NCBI RefSeq assembly: GCF_009647655.1
Contig: NZ_WJFD01000007.1
Location: 186,001 to 250,000, forward strand
Source: Chitinophaga sp. SYP-B3965
GTDB lineage: Bacteria > Bacteroidota > Bacteroidia > Chitinophagales > Chitinophagaceae
Length of the DNA: 64,000 nucleotides
Reading direction: 5' to 3'
Shown: positions 34,156-42,927 of the stretch, piece by piece
How positions within the stretch are numbered: the stretch's first letter is position 1
How the letters are laid out: each line of letters begins with the position of its first letter
Notes under the pieces: generated by a model
The model's database searches: none
What the model was told of the DNA's origin: nothing
The model's input: the letters and a program-made list of their open reading frames with translations, nothing else
Translations under genes and position numbers: made by a program

Positions 34156-35589
34156 TTACATAGCGGCCAATTGCACTTTCTGTTGCAATTCGATCACGCT
34201 GTCTCGGAAGCTGTTATCAGTATCCATCAGGTCTTTTACAGTTTGGCAGGAATGTATCACTGTTGTGTGATCGCGGCCGCCAAAATGTTCGCCAATGGTT
34301 TTTAATGAATTCTTGGTAAAACTCTTGGCCAGGTACATGGTGATCTGGCGGGCCTGTACGATTTCGCGCTTGCGGGTTTTTTGCAGCAGCTTATCATAAG
34401 GAACGTCGAAGTACTCGCAGACCATTTTCTGGATGCTTTCGATGGTGATCTCTTTGGAAGAGGTTTTTACGAAAGACTTCAATACGCGTTTGGCCAGTTC
34501 CAGGTCTATATCTTTCCTGTTGAGGGAAGATTGTGCCAGGAGGGAGATCAAAGCGCCTTCCAGTTCACGTACATTGCTTTGTATATTATAGGCTACATAC
34601 TTCACTACTTCTTTCGGCATTTCCAAACCATCGTTCCGCATCTTCATCTCCAGGATCTCCATTCTTGTTTCAAAGTCCGGGATCTGCATATCTGCACTCA
34701 GGCCCCAGCGGAAACGGCTCAGTAATCTCTCTTGCAAACCATCCAGGTCTTTTGGTGGTTTATCTGAGGTGAGGATCAGTTGTTTACCGCTTTGGTGAAT
34801 GTGATTGAAGATAGCAAAGAAGGCATCCTGCGATTTCTCTGCGCGGGCAAAGAACTGGATATCATCTACGATCAGTACATCTATCAGCTGATAGAAATGG
34901 ATAAAGTCGTTAATGATGTTATTCTTGGAATGATCAATGAACTGGTTGATGAACTTTTCTGCACTTACATACAGCACCGCTTTATTAGGGCTTTGCCTTT
35001 TCACTTCATTACCGATGGCCTGGGCAAGATGGGTTTTACCCAAACCAACACCGCCATATATAACAAGTGGATTGAAGGAAGTACCACCGGGTTTATCAGA
35101 TACGGTTTTACCGGCTCTGCGTGCCACGCGGTTACAGTCTCCTTCAATGAAGGACTCAAAGGTATAATTATGATTTAGCTGGGAATCTATCTGCACGCGT
35201 TTGATACCCGGGATAACGAAGGGGTTCTTCACCGGATTTTGTATCGTTAACGGGAAATCAACTTCACTGTCTTTTTGGTGTTTGGTAAACTGCGTAGGCA
35301 TATTCACCGTTTTAGGATGTTGGTGTGGTGTACCGTTTTCTACTACAATCCTATATTCCAGTCGCGCCTCCTTGCCAAGTTCCCGTTTGATGGTTTTACC
35401 CAATAAACCTACATAGTGCTCTTCCAGGTATTCATAAAAGAACTGGCTGGGGACCTGTATGGTTAAAACGTTGTTCTCGAGTTGTACGGCTTTGATTGGT
35501 TCAAACCACGTTTTGAATGGTTGCCATTCCACGATATCCCTGATTATATTCAGACACTTCTCCCAAACTTGTTCGCAAGTTTTGTTCAT
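34156..35589 (-). CDS. dnaA: Chromosomal replication initiator protein DnaA
   Basis: 477 residues, normal for DnaA. The N-terminal domain (CEQVWEKCLNIIRDIVEWQP) is followed by the AAA+ ATPase with Walker A GGVGLGKTHLAQAI (about 180-193) and Walker B VLIVDDIQFF. The C-terminal DNA-binding domain contains the family signature GGRDHTTVIHSC near residues 442-453. It initiates replication at oriC by binding DnaA boxes. It is monocistronic, with a terminator downstream and a 540-bp AT-rich upstream region. Confidence 0.98.
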   Translation of the reverse strand: MNKTCEQVWEKCLNIIRDIVEWQPFKTWFEPIKAVQLENNVLTIQVPSQFFYEYLEEHYVGLLGKTIKRELGKEARLEYRIVVENGTPHQHPKTVNMPTQFTKHQKDSEVDFPLTIQNPVKNPFVIPGIKRVQIDSQLNHNYTFESFIEGDCNRVARRAGKTVSDKPGGTSFNPLVIYGGVGLGKTHLAQAIGNEVKRQSPNKAVLYVSAEKFINQFIDHSKNNIINDFIHFYQLIDVLIVDDIQFFARAEKSQDAFFAIFNHIHQSGKQLILTSDKPPKDLDGLQERLLSRFRWGLSADMQIPDFETRMEILEMKMRNDGLEMPKEVVKYVAYNIQSNVRELEGALISLLAQSSLNRKDIDLELAKRVLKSFVKTSSKEITIESIQKMVCEYFDVPYDKLLQKTRKREIVQARQITMYLAKSFTKNSLKTIGEHFGGRDHTTVIHSCQTVKDLMDTDNSFRDSVIELQQKVQLAAM

Positions 35590-36130
35590 TTAGATAAAAA
35601 AAATTAATCGTGTTTATAATTTGGGTGTTTCTCGAATATAAACTCTTCAATACGGGCGGTTGAAGAATTTTTGACAGGATGACGAATATCTGTAGAAAAT
35701 GTTGAAAAAAAAAATAAATCTGCCCTTGTTTTATTTATAACAATTACAGAATGTTCGTCTCTGTTTATTCGATATTTTTTTGGCTAAAACACCCGTTTAG
35801 CCTACAATTCCGCTACTAAGAAAAGTGTTAAACCGTACAAGCATGATTAACAAGTAATTTGTATTTCTGTTTGCTGGATTGTATGAAAACATCAGCATAA
35901 CAGGTAAAATAACATTGCTTACGTCCAGTGCCAGGAATGTATCCCAATGGGTACTCAGTAGCGGTGGTGGATCTTACTTTTTTGGTAACAGTATCTATGT
36001 GTATTCTCAAATTCCATGCAAATTTAAGATATGGGTCGCAAAGATATAGAATAACTTGTGTAAAAGTAATTCAGTACCGCTATATTGAAAAACTTATCTT
36101 TGGCGCAATTGACATTTTAAATTTGTTTTT
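35590..36130. promoter_or_regulatory. AT-rich region between dnaA and the DUF3127 gene, possible oriC or dnaA control region
   Basis: No gene with a convincing start. It carries two tandem 9-mers, TGTAGAAAA (35691-35699) and TGTTGAAAA (35700-35708), that resemble degenerate DnaA boxes next to an A-run, in AT-rich DNA. No clear TTATCCACA box was found. The right end holds a TATCTTTG -7-like promoter box at 36095-36102 for the DUF3127 gene. A minus-strand reading frame (about 36076 to 35828) has only a TTG start. Confidence 0.35.
36095..36102 (+). promoter_or_regulatory. TATCTTTG -7 box for the DUF3127 gene
   Basis: TATCTTTG matches the Bacteroidota TAnnTTTG -7 consensus and lies 28 bp before the ATG at 36131. 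No good TTG -33 element at the usual 19-bp distance was found. Confidence 0.5.
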
Positions 36131-36523
36131 ATGAGTTTTGAAATAACCGGAAAGCTGGTTGTGAAGTACAATACAGTACAGCGCAGTGAATCATTCAAGA
36201 CAAGGGAGTTCGTGATTGAGAAATCTGATGACATTAACGGCAGGGTGATCACCAATTATATCAAGTTTCAGTCTGTGCAGGATCGTACCAGCATCATAGA
36301 CCGTCACAATGAAGGTGAAATGGTTAAAGTTTATTTTAATATAAAGGGCACACGCTGGGAGAAAGACGGTAAAGTGAATTATATCACTAACCTGGATGCA
36401 TGGCGCATGGAAAGTATGATGCAGGCACAACCGGGTGCTGATAATCAGCCTAATTACAATACCAGCCAGGAAGCTCCTTCCGGTGCAGGTGCTGTTGACA
36501 GTGGAGATGACTTACCGTTCTAA
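36131..36523 (+). CDS. DUF3127 domain-containing protein
   Basis: 130 residues. MSFEITGKLVVKYNTVQRSE and the later YFNIKGTRWEKDGKVNYITN are typical of DUF3127, a Bacteroidota OB-like fold family. The C-terminus is acidic with a DSGDDLPF end. The tail resembles the acidic DDDLPF tip of single-stranded DNA-binding protein (SSB), and the predicted strands fit an OB fold, so a nucleic-acid-related role is tempting. It ends in a strong terminator. The gene is divergent from dnaA. Confidence 0.85.
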   Translation: MSFEITGKLVVKYNTVQRSESFKTREFVIEKSDDINGRVITNYIKFQSVQDRTSIIDRHNEGEMVKVYFNIKGTRWEKDGKVNYITNLDAWRMESMMQAQPGADNQPNYNTSQEAPSGAGAVDSGDDLPF

Positions 36524-36546
36524 GCAAACGGTATATATTATATTAT

Positions 36547-36580
36547 AAAGGGGTTGCCGTATACCACGGCAGCCCCTTTA
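36547..36580 (+). terminator. Terminator after DUF3127 gene
   Basis: AAAGGGGTTGCCGT pairs with ACGGCAGCCCCTTT (one mismatch) around a short ATACC loop, 24 bp after the stop codon. T-run is short. Confidence 0.75.
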
Positions 36581-36632
36581 CTATTTATAGCCTATCTTTG
36601 TGCCTGTTTTAGGATAAATACCTAACCGCAAT

Positions 36633-38189
36633 ATGGTACAACAACTTTCTCTGAAGCTCCTCCCACAGGATGCCGACAATACACACACTGTTTCCAAACA
36701 AGCTGCCGCCGCCCTGGGCCTCAAGCCTGGCGCTATCACTGGTTATAATCTTATCAAACGCTCTATAGACGCACGTTCCAAACAAGTATATTATGTACTC
36801 ACGCTGGAAGTGTATATAGATGAACCCTTCCACCAGCGAACTTCTCCTGTATTTAATTATAATAGCCTACTGCCCAACGCTCAAAGAGTGATTGTAATAG
36901 GAGCCGGCCCCGCCGGTTTGTTCGCTGCATTACGATTAATAGAACTGGGCCTCAAACCCATTGTACTGGAAAGAGGCAAAGATGTGCGTGCCCGCAGAAG
37001 GGACCTTGCTGCTTTAAATAAAACAGGCATCGTGAATCCGGACTCCAATTATTGTTTCGGAGAAGGTGGCGCCGGCACTTACTCAGATGGAAAGTTGTAT
37101 ACCCGTTCCAACAAAAGGGGGAATATCAACAGGATCCTCCACATCTTTCAACAGTTTGGGGCGCAGGAAGATATTCTCACAGATGCACATCCTCATATCG
37201 GCACCAACAAACTCCCGCATATTATTACTTCCATGCGGGAACAGATCACAGCCAGCGGAGGAGAAGTACACTTTGAACAAAAGGTAACCGGCCTGCAACT
37301 CAATGATGGTGCTATTACAGGTGTAAAAACTTCTAATGGAGAAACATGGAGTGCCAGGCATGTCATATTGGCCACTGGCCATTCTGCGCGTGACATATTC
37401 CAGATCCTGCATGATCAGAAAATTTTAATAGAAGCGAAACCCTTTGCCCTCGGTGTTCGTGTGGAACATCCTCAAACACTTATTGACAGTGCGCAGTATC
37501 ATTGCCCGCTTCGTGGTGATTTTCTGCCACCGGCCAGTTATAGTCTTGTTGAACAAGTTGCCGGTCGCGGTGTATTTTCTTTCTGTATGTGTCCCGGTGG
37601 CATAATTGCCCCTGCTGCTACATCTCCGGGAGAGTTAGTGGTGAATGGATGGTCTCCCTCCAAACGTAATAATCCTTATGCTAACTCAGGCATGGTGGTA
37701 ACAGTAGATGAATCAGACTTTGCACCCTTTGCCGCAAATGGCCCTTTAGCTGCTATGTATTACCAGCAGTCTGTAGAACAGGATGCTTATAAAGCCGGCG
37801 GCGGAAAGTTTGTTGCCCCCGCACAACGCATGACGGATTTTGTAAAAGGTAAAGTATCTTCCACTTTGCCGGAGAATTCTTATATTCCGGGAGTGAACAG
37901 TGTTGACCTGAGAGATGTATTACCCGCAGCTGTGCATACGCGGCTGGGCGAAGCATTTAAAGCCTTCGGTAAAAAGATCAGAGGGTATTATACAGAAGAT
38001 GCGATACTGGTGGCTACAGAATCACGGACCTCTTCTCCTGTGCGCATTCCAAGAGATGCTGCTTCATTGATGCATCCTCAGGTAACAGGATTATATCCCT
38101 GTGGTGAAGGTGCCGGTTATGCCGGTGGAATTGTTTCTGCAGCAATGGACGGAGAAAGAGTGGCAGAAGCCATTGCGCTGCAAGCCTAA
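36633..38189 (+). CDS. FAD-dependent dehydrogenase (COG2509-like)
   Basis: 518 residues. An N-terminal domain of about 85 residues is followed by the dinucleotide-binding loop VIVIGAGPAGLFAALRLIEL (about 86-105), YCFGEGGAGTYSDGKLYTRS (about 130-150), and a C-terminal FAD motif, LYPCGEGAGYAGGIVSAAMD. This matches the family of FAD-dependent oxidoreductases with an extra N-terminal domain (COG2509 type). Substrate unknown. Monocistronic, started at ATG 36633. Confidence 0.85.
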   Translation: MVQQLSLKLLPQDADNTHTVSKQAAAALGLKPGAITGYNLIKRSIDARSKQVYYVLTLEVYIDEPFHQRTSPVFNYNSLLPNAQRVIVIGAGPAGLFAALRLIELGLKPIVLERGKDVRARRRDLAALNKTGIVNPDSNYCFGEGGAGTYSDGKLYTRSNKRGNINRILHIFQQFGAQEDILTDAHPHIGTNKLPHIITSMREQITASGGEVHFEQKVTGLQLNDGAITGVKTSNGETWSARHVILATGHSARDIFQILHDQKILIEAKPFALGVRVEHPQTLIDSAQYHCPLRGDFLPPASYSLVEQVAGRGVFSFCMCPGGIIAPAATSPGELVVNGWSPSKRNNPYANSGMVVTVDESDFAPFAANGPLAAMYYQQSVEQDAYKAGGGKFVAPAQRMTDFVKGKVSSTLPENSYIPGVNSVDLRDVLPAAVHTRLGEAFKAFGKKIRGYYTEDAILVATESRTSSPVRIPRDAASLMHPQVTGLYPCGEGAGYAGGIVSAAMDGERVAEAIALQA

Positions 38190-38306
38190 ATGGAGGTTTT
38201 GTCCATCGAATCATCCCGTTGGTGTATTATTAAGAAATTCTTATATAAATTCCTTGGCCCCCACGTGCTTATGATGTAAATTCAACAACGTTAATTACTC
38301 CTCCTT

Positions 38307-39221
38307 ATGAACTTATTGGAAATCGAGCATCTAAAGAAGTACTACGCCACTCACAAAGCCGTAGACGATATCAGCTTCTCCATACCCAAAGGCAGCATCT
38401 TTGGATTATTGGGACCCAACGGCGCTGGTAAAACCACATTGTTACGCATGATCACCGGTATCTTTTATCCGGATTCAGGCAACATTACTTTTGATGGCAA
38501 ACCCTTTAACCCCGGTACGGATATCAGGTACATCGGGTACATGCCGGAAGAAAGAGGTTTGTATAAAAAGATGAAAGTAGGAGAGCAAGTGTTATACCTT
38601 GCCCAACTGAAAGGACTTAGTAAAAAAGAAGCGCAGGAAAAGGTGGGATACTGGTTTGAAAAACTTCAGATCACATCCTGGCATAATAAGAAGGTAGAAG
38701 AGCTGAGCAAAGGTATGCAACAAAAGGTACAGTTCATCTCTACCATCATGCATCATCCCAAACTGCTCATCCTGGACGAACCTTTCTCAGGGCTTGATCC
38801 CATTAACTCCCAACTGATCCAGGACGAAATATTCGAGATGGCCCGCAATGGTACTACCATCATATTTTCCACCCACCGCATGGAACAGGTGGAAGAGATC
38901 TGTGATCATATTGTACTGGTGAATAAAGGCCATAAAATACTGGATGGTTCCGTGAAGCAGATCAAACAGGATTTCAAGCAACATCTCTTCCGGGTTGGAC
39001 TGGATCAGCAACCGAATCCTGCCCAGATGGCTACACATCACTTCACTATCATCAAACAGCAGGAGAAAGGCTACACGGTGAAGTTGAATGAATATAGTAA
39101 GACGAATGATATCTTATCTCATTTCATTCATCATGATATCCAGGTGAATTCATTCGAAGAGATCCTGCCTACCATCAATGAAGTATTCATCTCACAAGTA
39201 AAGCTCACAGAAGCGAATTAA
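38307..39221 (+). CDS. ABC transporter ATP-binding protein (NatA-like)
   Basis: 304 residues. Walker A GPNGAGKTTLL (about 37-47), signature LSKGMQQKVQF (about 134), Walker B LLILDEPFSGLDP, and H-loop FSTHRMEQVEE. A C-terminal DUF4162-like tail is present. It is 12 bp before its permease. This pair resembles NatAB exporters, which expel sodium or toxic compounds; substrate cannot be read from sequence. Confidence 0.92.
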   Translation: MNLLEIEHLKKYYATHKAVDDISFSIPKGSIFGLLGPNGAGKTTLLRMITGIFYPDSGNITFDGKPFNPGTDIRYIGYMPEERGLYKKMKVGEQVLYLAQLKGLSKKEAQEKVGYWFEKLQITSWHNKKVEELSKGMQQKVQFISTIMHHPKLLILDEPFSGLDPINSQLIQDEIFEMARNGTTIIFSTHRMEQVEEICDHIVLVNKGHKILDGSVKQIKQDFKQHLFRVGLDQQPNPAQMATHHFTIIKQQEKGYTVKLNEYSKTNDILSHFIHHDIQVNSFEEILPTINEVFISQVKLTEAN

Positions 39222-39233
39222 TAATCCTACTAT

Positions 39234-40544
39234 ATGAACAAGATCTGGATCATTATAAAAAGAGAATATCTCACAAGGGTGCGTAAAAAATCCTTTGTGA
39301 TCACAACTATCCTTGTACCCTTCCTGTTTCTGGGCATGATCCTCCTGCCAGTCCTGATGATGCAGTCGGATGATAATGAGAAGGTGGCCGTGGTGGATGA
39401 CAGTAAGTTCTTCACTGGAAAGATGGCAGACGATGGTGGTGTGCATTATAAGTTTGTAAATGCAAAAATAGACACGCTAAAAAATAATTACGCAGACTTC
39501 GGTTATACGGGTGTATTGCATATCCCGGCTATGGACATCAACCGCCCCGGTAATTTTAATTACTACAGCAAAGGGCAGATGAATGTGATGATGAAGAGTA
39601 ATATGGAGCGTAAGTTGAAGAACGTGATAGAAGACCTCCGTATGGAAGAGGCCGGTATTGATAAAGCAAAACTGGAAAATATCCGTACACAGGTAGATAT
39701 TGTGAACCTTACGGGTAAAGATGAAAAGAAAGGAAGTGCAGGCCTGGCTTTAGCCGTAGGATATGGTTCCGGTTTCCTGATCTATATGATCCTGTTGATC
39801 TTTGGGATGGGTGTGATGCGTGGTGTGATGGAAGAAAAAACGAACCGTGTGGCGGAAGTAATGATCTCCAGCGTAAAGCCTTTTCAGCTGATGATGGGCA
39901 AGATCGTGGGGATTGCAGGAGTAGGACTTACCCAATTCCTGATATGGATCGTATTGATCGTTGGCCTGAATTTACTGCTGCCTTTGTTCATTGACCCTGC
40001 ATCGTTGCAATCGGCTTCTGCACAGGGAGGCGCCATGGGAGGCGGACAATCCAGTGCTGCTATGGTAGAAATGATGGAGAAGATCAATTTTGTGAAAGAT
40101 AATGTGAGCTGGTCTATGGTGATCTTCTGTTTCCTTTTCTACTTCCTTGGAGGATACCTTTTTTATGCTGCTTTATTTGCAGCGGTGGGTAGCCTTGTGA
40201 ATGAAGATCCTAACGATGCGCAGTCCCTGGTTTTTCCGGTTACTTTACCGGTGATCATTTCCATCTTTATGATGTTTGCTGCGGTGCGTAAGCCCAATGG
40301 CCTGATAGCCATATGGGGGAGTATGATCCCTTTTACTTCTCCGGTGGTAATGATGGCGCGGATTCCTTATGGGGTTCCCGGGACGGTACCATACTGGCAA
40401 TTGATATTATCTATGTTGTTACTGATAGGTGGGATTGTTGGTACTACCTGGGTGGCGGCTAAGATCTATCGTACGGGGATTTTGCTCTATGGCAAAAAAA
40501 TAACATTAAAAGAAGTAGGGAAGTGGCTGGTACGAAAGAACTAA
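39234..40544 (+). CDS. ABC transporter permease (NatB-like)
   Basis: 436 residues. An N-terminal span (FVITTILVPFLFLGMILLPV, about 21-40), a long extracytoplasmic domain (about 45-185) and five or six C-terminal spans are typical of ABC-2 permeases. MGVMRGVMEEKTNRVAEVMI matches the NatB/ABC-2 conserved segment. A Gly/Ala/Ser-rich loop lies around residue 268. Forms the exporter with the ATPase upstream. Confidence 0.92.
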   Translation: MNKIWIIIKREYLTRVRKKSFVITTILVPFLFLGMILLPVLMMQSDDNEKVAVVDDSKFFTGKMADDGGVHYKFVNAKIDTLKNNYADFGYTGVLHIPAMDINRPGNFNYYSKGQMNVMMKSNMERKLKNVIEDLRMEEAGIDKAKLENIRTQVDIVNLTGKDEKKGSAGLALAVGYGSGFLIYMILLIFGMGVMRGVMEEKTNRVAEVMISSVKPFQLMMGKIVGIAGVGLTQFLIWIVLIVGLNLLLPLFIDPASLQSASAQGGAMGGGQSSAAMVEMMEKINFVKDNVSWSMVIFCFLFYFLGGYLFYAALFAAVGSLVNEDPNDAQSLVFPVTLPVIISIFMMFAAVRKPNGLIAIWGSMIPFTSPVVMMARIPYGVPGTVPYWQLILSMLLLIGGIVGTTWVAAKIYRTGILLYGKKITLKEVGKWLVRKN

Positions 40545-40556
40545 TTTTTATATAAT

Positions 40557-40590
40557 GGAAAAGCCGGAGCGTTTGCTCCGGCTTTTTTTA
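40557..40590 (+). terminator. Terminator of the NatAB-like operon
   Basis: AAAAGCCGGAGC and GCTCCGGCTTTT form a perfect stem with a GTTT loop and a run of seven T, 13 bp after the permease stop. Confidence 0.92.
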
Positions 40591-40661
40591 TGATTTTTAG
40601 GTAACCAGCTGTTGTTATTTATTGGGCCGCCGTTGTGTCACTCACTTGTACAGTTTGTTTT

Positions 40662-41609
40662 CTATTCAGCTATTCGTTTCCTCACTAAATTAAACTCCTC
40701 CCATATTTCATGCAGCACATCTGCTGCTGGTTTAATATCTTTTATCAAAGCAGCTACCTGCCCTATCTCTAATTCTCCTTCTTCCAGCAAACCTTCGAAC
40801 ATACCTTTTTTTGCTCTGCCGCGGCCAAGTAATGAGGTGAGCTCTTCAGGAGAGGCGCCTTCCATTTCAGCTTTCCGTACGGCTTCAAAGAATGCATTCT
40901 TTAACAAGCGTACGGGTGCTAATTTTTTCAGTGATAAGAGTGTATCTCCTTCACCGGATTTCACTACGGCTTCCTTGAAATGCAGATGGGAAGAGGCTTC
41001 TGGCGTGGCTACAAATCTGCTGCCTACTTGTACTCCTGATGCTCCTAAGGCAAAAGCTGCAGCCATGGCCCTTCCGGAGCCGATACCGCCTGCTGCTATC
41101 ACAGGAATGGTTACTTCATCTGCTACTGCGGGGATCAATATCATGGAGGTAGTTTCTTCTCTGCCGTTGTGGCCTCCGGCTTCAAAACCTTCTGCTACTA
41201 CAGCATCTACTCCTGCTTCCTGGCTCTTCAGTGCAAACTTAGAACTGGAAACCACATGCACTACTTTGATGCCATGTTCTTTGAGCGTGGATGTCCAGGT
41301 TTTAGGATTGCCGGCGGAAGTGAAAACAATCTTCACTCCTTCTTCTATAATGATCTGAATGTGTTTGTCAATGTCCGGGTAAAGGAGTGGTACGTTTACG
41401 CCGAAAGGCTGTTTCGTGGCCTGTTTGCACTTTTGGATATGTTCTCTCAGTACATCAGGATACATACTGCCGGAGCCTATTAATCCAAGTCCCCCGGCGT
41501 TGGATACTGTACTGGCTAAACGCCAGCCACTGGCCCATATCATTCCGGCCTGGATGATAGGATACTGGATATTGAAAAGTCTGGTTACGCTATTGCTAAA
41601 TTCAGCCAT
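40662..41609 (-). CDS. Nitronate monooxygenase-like flavoprotein (2-nitropropane dioxygenase family)
   Basis: About 315 residues from the ATG at 41609 (frame extends to 41642). FMN-binding TIM barrel: IQYPIIQAGMIWASGWRLAS at the N-terminus, EGFEAGGHNG near 170, and AAGGIGSGRAMAAAFALGAS then GVQVGSRFVATPEA near 205-235. The family oxidises alkyl nitronates; some members are instead enoyl-ACP reductase (FabK) relatives, so the exact reaction is open. Monocistronic on the minus strand. Confidence 0.87.
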   Translation of the reverse strand: MAEFSNSVTRLFNIQYPIIQAGMIWASGWRLASTVSNAGGLGLIGSGSMYPDVLREHIQKCKQATKQPFGVNVPLLYPDIDKHIQIIIEEGVKIVFTSAGNPKTWTSTLKEHGIKVVHVVSSSKFALKSQEAGVDAVVAEGFEAGGHNGREETTSMILIPAVADEVTIPVIAAGGIGSGRAMAAAFALGASGVQVGSRFVATPEASSHLHFKEAVVKSGEGDTLLSLKKLAPVRLLKNAFFEAVRKAEMEGASPEELTSLLGRGRAKKGMFEGLLEEGELEIGQVAALIKDIKPAADVLHEIWEEFNLVRKRIAE

Positions 41610-41716
41610 GCGGCAATTTAAAAATTTACCCCCTCCAAACAAAAAAATACCTCATTACCAATAGAAGCCCCCTGCTAAAAAAGAAAGAAAAACCGCCCTC
41701 TCCGGCGCGGCAAACG

Positions 41717-42709
41717 CTATCCCAGATCAATCTCCGTATTGTCTCCAATATTGAGGCTCTGACTCAACCCACGGATATTAGCATCACTGCCAATCAAGGA
41801 AGATTTCAGTACCACTTCATAAAGATTACTGAAGGAGCCGATGATAGAATCTTTCACAATGGAATAGCTGATCACGGTATTATCTCCGATGGCAACATTG
41901 GGCCCGATAATACTATTCTTAATATTACAGCCTTCCCCAATACTTACAGGAGGAATGATGATGGTATTCTCATAAGGCAATACCGGGTTGGTAGCCAGTT
42001 TGTATTTCTTAAGGAGGATGGCGTTGGTTTCCAGCAGGGTTTCTTTCCTTCCGCAATCAAACCAGTTGTTCACTTTGAAAGCATTGAACTGCACGCCATG
42101 CTGGATCATGCATTCCAGGGCATCCGTGAGCTGGAACTCATCATGAGAGCGCAGCTGCTTTTGCACATTATCTTCCAGGCACTGGTACATCTGTTCGGTT
42201 TCACGGATCTTGTACATGCCCACCAATGCGAGATTGGATTTAGGGATCTGGGGTTTTTCTATTACCCTGCTGATAGTGCCGGACTCATGTAATTCCGCTA
42301 CACCAAAGTTGCGGGGATCGTCTACTTTTTTTACACCCAGCAGGGAATGCGGGGCATTGATCACTTCTTTGAAATCACACTCTACGATGGTATCTCCCAA
42401 TACGATCAGGATCTCATCATTCTTTACCACTTCCCTGGTGAGGAGGATAGCGTGGCCTGTACCTTCCCGGGAATTTTGCTGTACAAAATGGGTGGTAAGG
42501 TCCGGGTATTTCTTCTCTACATAATGCTGGATCTTTTCGCCGAGGTAGCCTACTACGAACACAAATTCACGGATCCCTGCTTCTACCAGCTGATCAACGA
42601 TGATGCTGAGAATGGTTCTGCCAGCCAAAGGTATCAATGCCTTGGGTTGCGTATAAGTATGTGGTCGCAGCTTGGTGCCGGCACCTGCTACTGGAATTAT
42701 CGCCTTCAT
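41717..42709 (-). CDS. Sugar-phosphate nucleotidyltransferase with left-handed beta-helix tail
   Basis: 330 residues. The nucleotidyltransferase loop is AIIPVAGAGTKLRPHTYTQP with AGAGTKLRP, and KALIPLAGRTILSIIVDQLV follows. From about residue 250, hexapeptide-like repeats (IIPPVSIGEGCNIKNSIIGP, VAIGDNTVISYSIVKDSI) suggest a beta-helix tail as in GlmU/RfbA-type enzymes. It makes an NDP-sugar; glucose-1-phosphate thymidylyl- or uridylyltransferase is likely, unproven. Divergent from glyA. Confidence 0.85.
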   Translation of the reverse strand: MKAIIPVAGAGTKLRPHTYTQPKALIPLAGRTILSIIVDQLVEAGIREFVFVVGYLGEKIQHYVEKKYPDLTTHFVQQNSREGTGHAILLTREVVKNDEILIVLGDTIVECDFKEVINAPHSLLGVKKVDDPRNFGVAELHESGTISRVIEKPQIPKSNLALVGMYKIRETEQMYQCLEDNVQKQLRSHDEFQLTDALECMIQHGVQFNAFKVNNWFDCGRKETLLETNAILLKKYKLATNPVLPYENTIIIPPVSIGEGCNIKNSIIGPNVAIGDNTVISYSIVKDSIIGSFSNLYEVVLKSSLIGSDANIRGLSQSLNIGDNTEIDLG

Positions 42710-42927
42710 GTATTGGATTTAGAAATGGTTCACTGCTCAGATAAACCTTGTCACATTACTATTCGCGGGCAAATTACGTAATCAATTATTAATAATGAAT
42801 TAGGTTTTACGATTATCCTATTTGTATTAGGAATAAAATAAATATAACCCAACACTTCTTTTCTTCAATTCCTAATTCTTATTTAATGAGAAGATGTTTA
42901 ATTTTGCGTCTTAAATTTTCCTTCACC

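Noticed and set aside
35828..36076. Minus-strand open frame upstream of dnaA, about 80 codons, containing EYPLGYIPGTGRKQC
   Set aside because: It has no ATG start (only TTG), no recognised family, and lies in the promoter region of the DUF3127 gene; could be a gene remnant but not supported.
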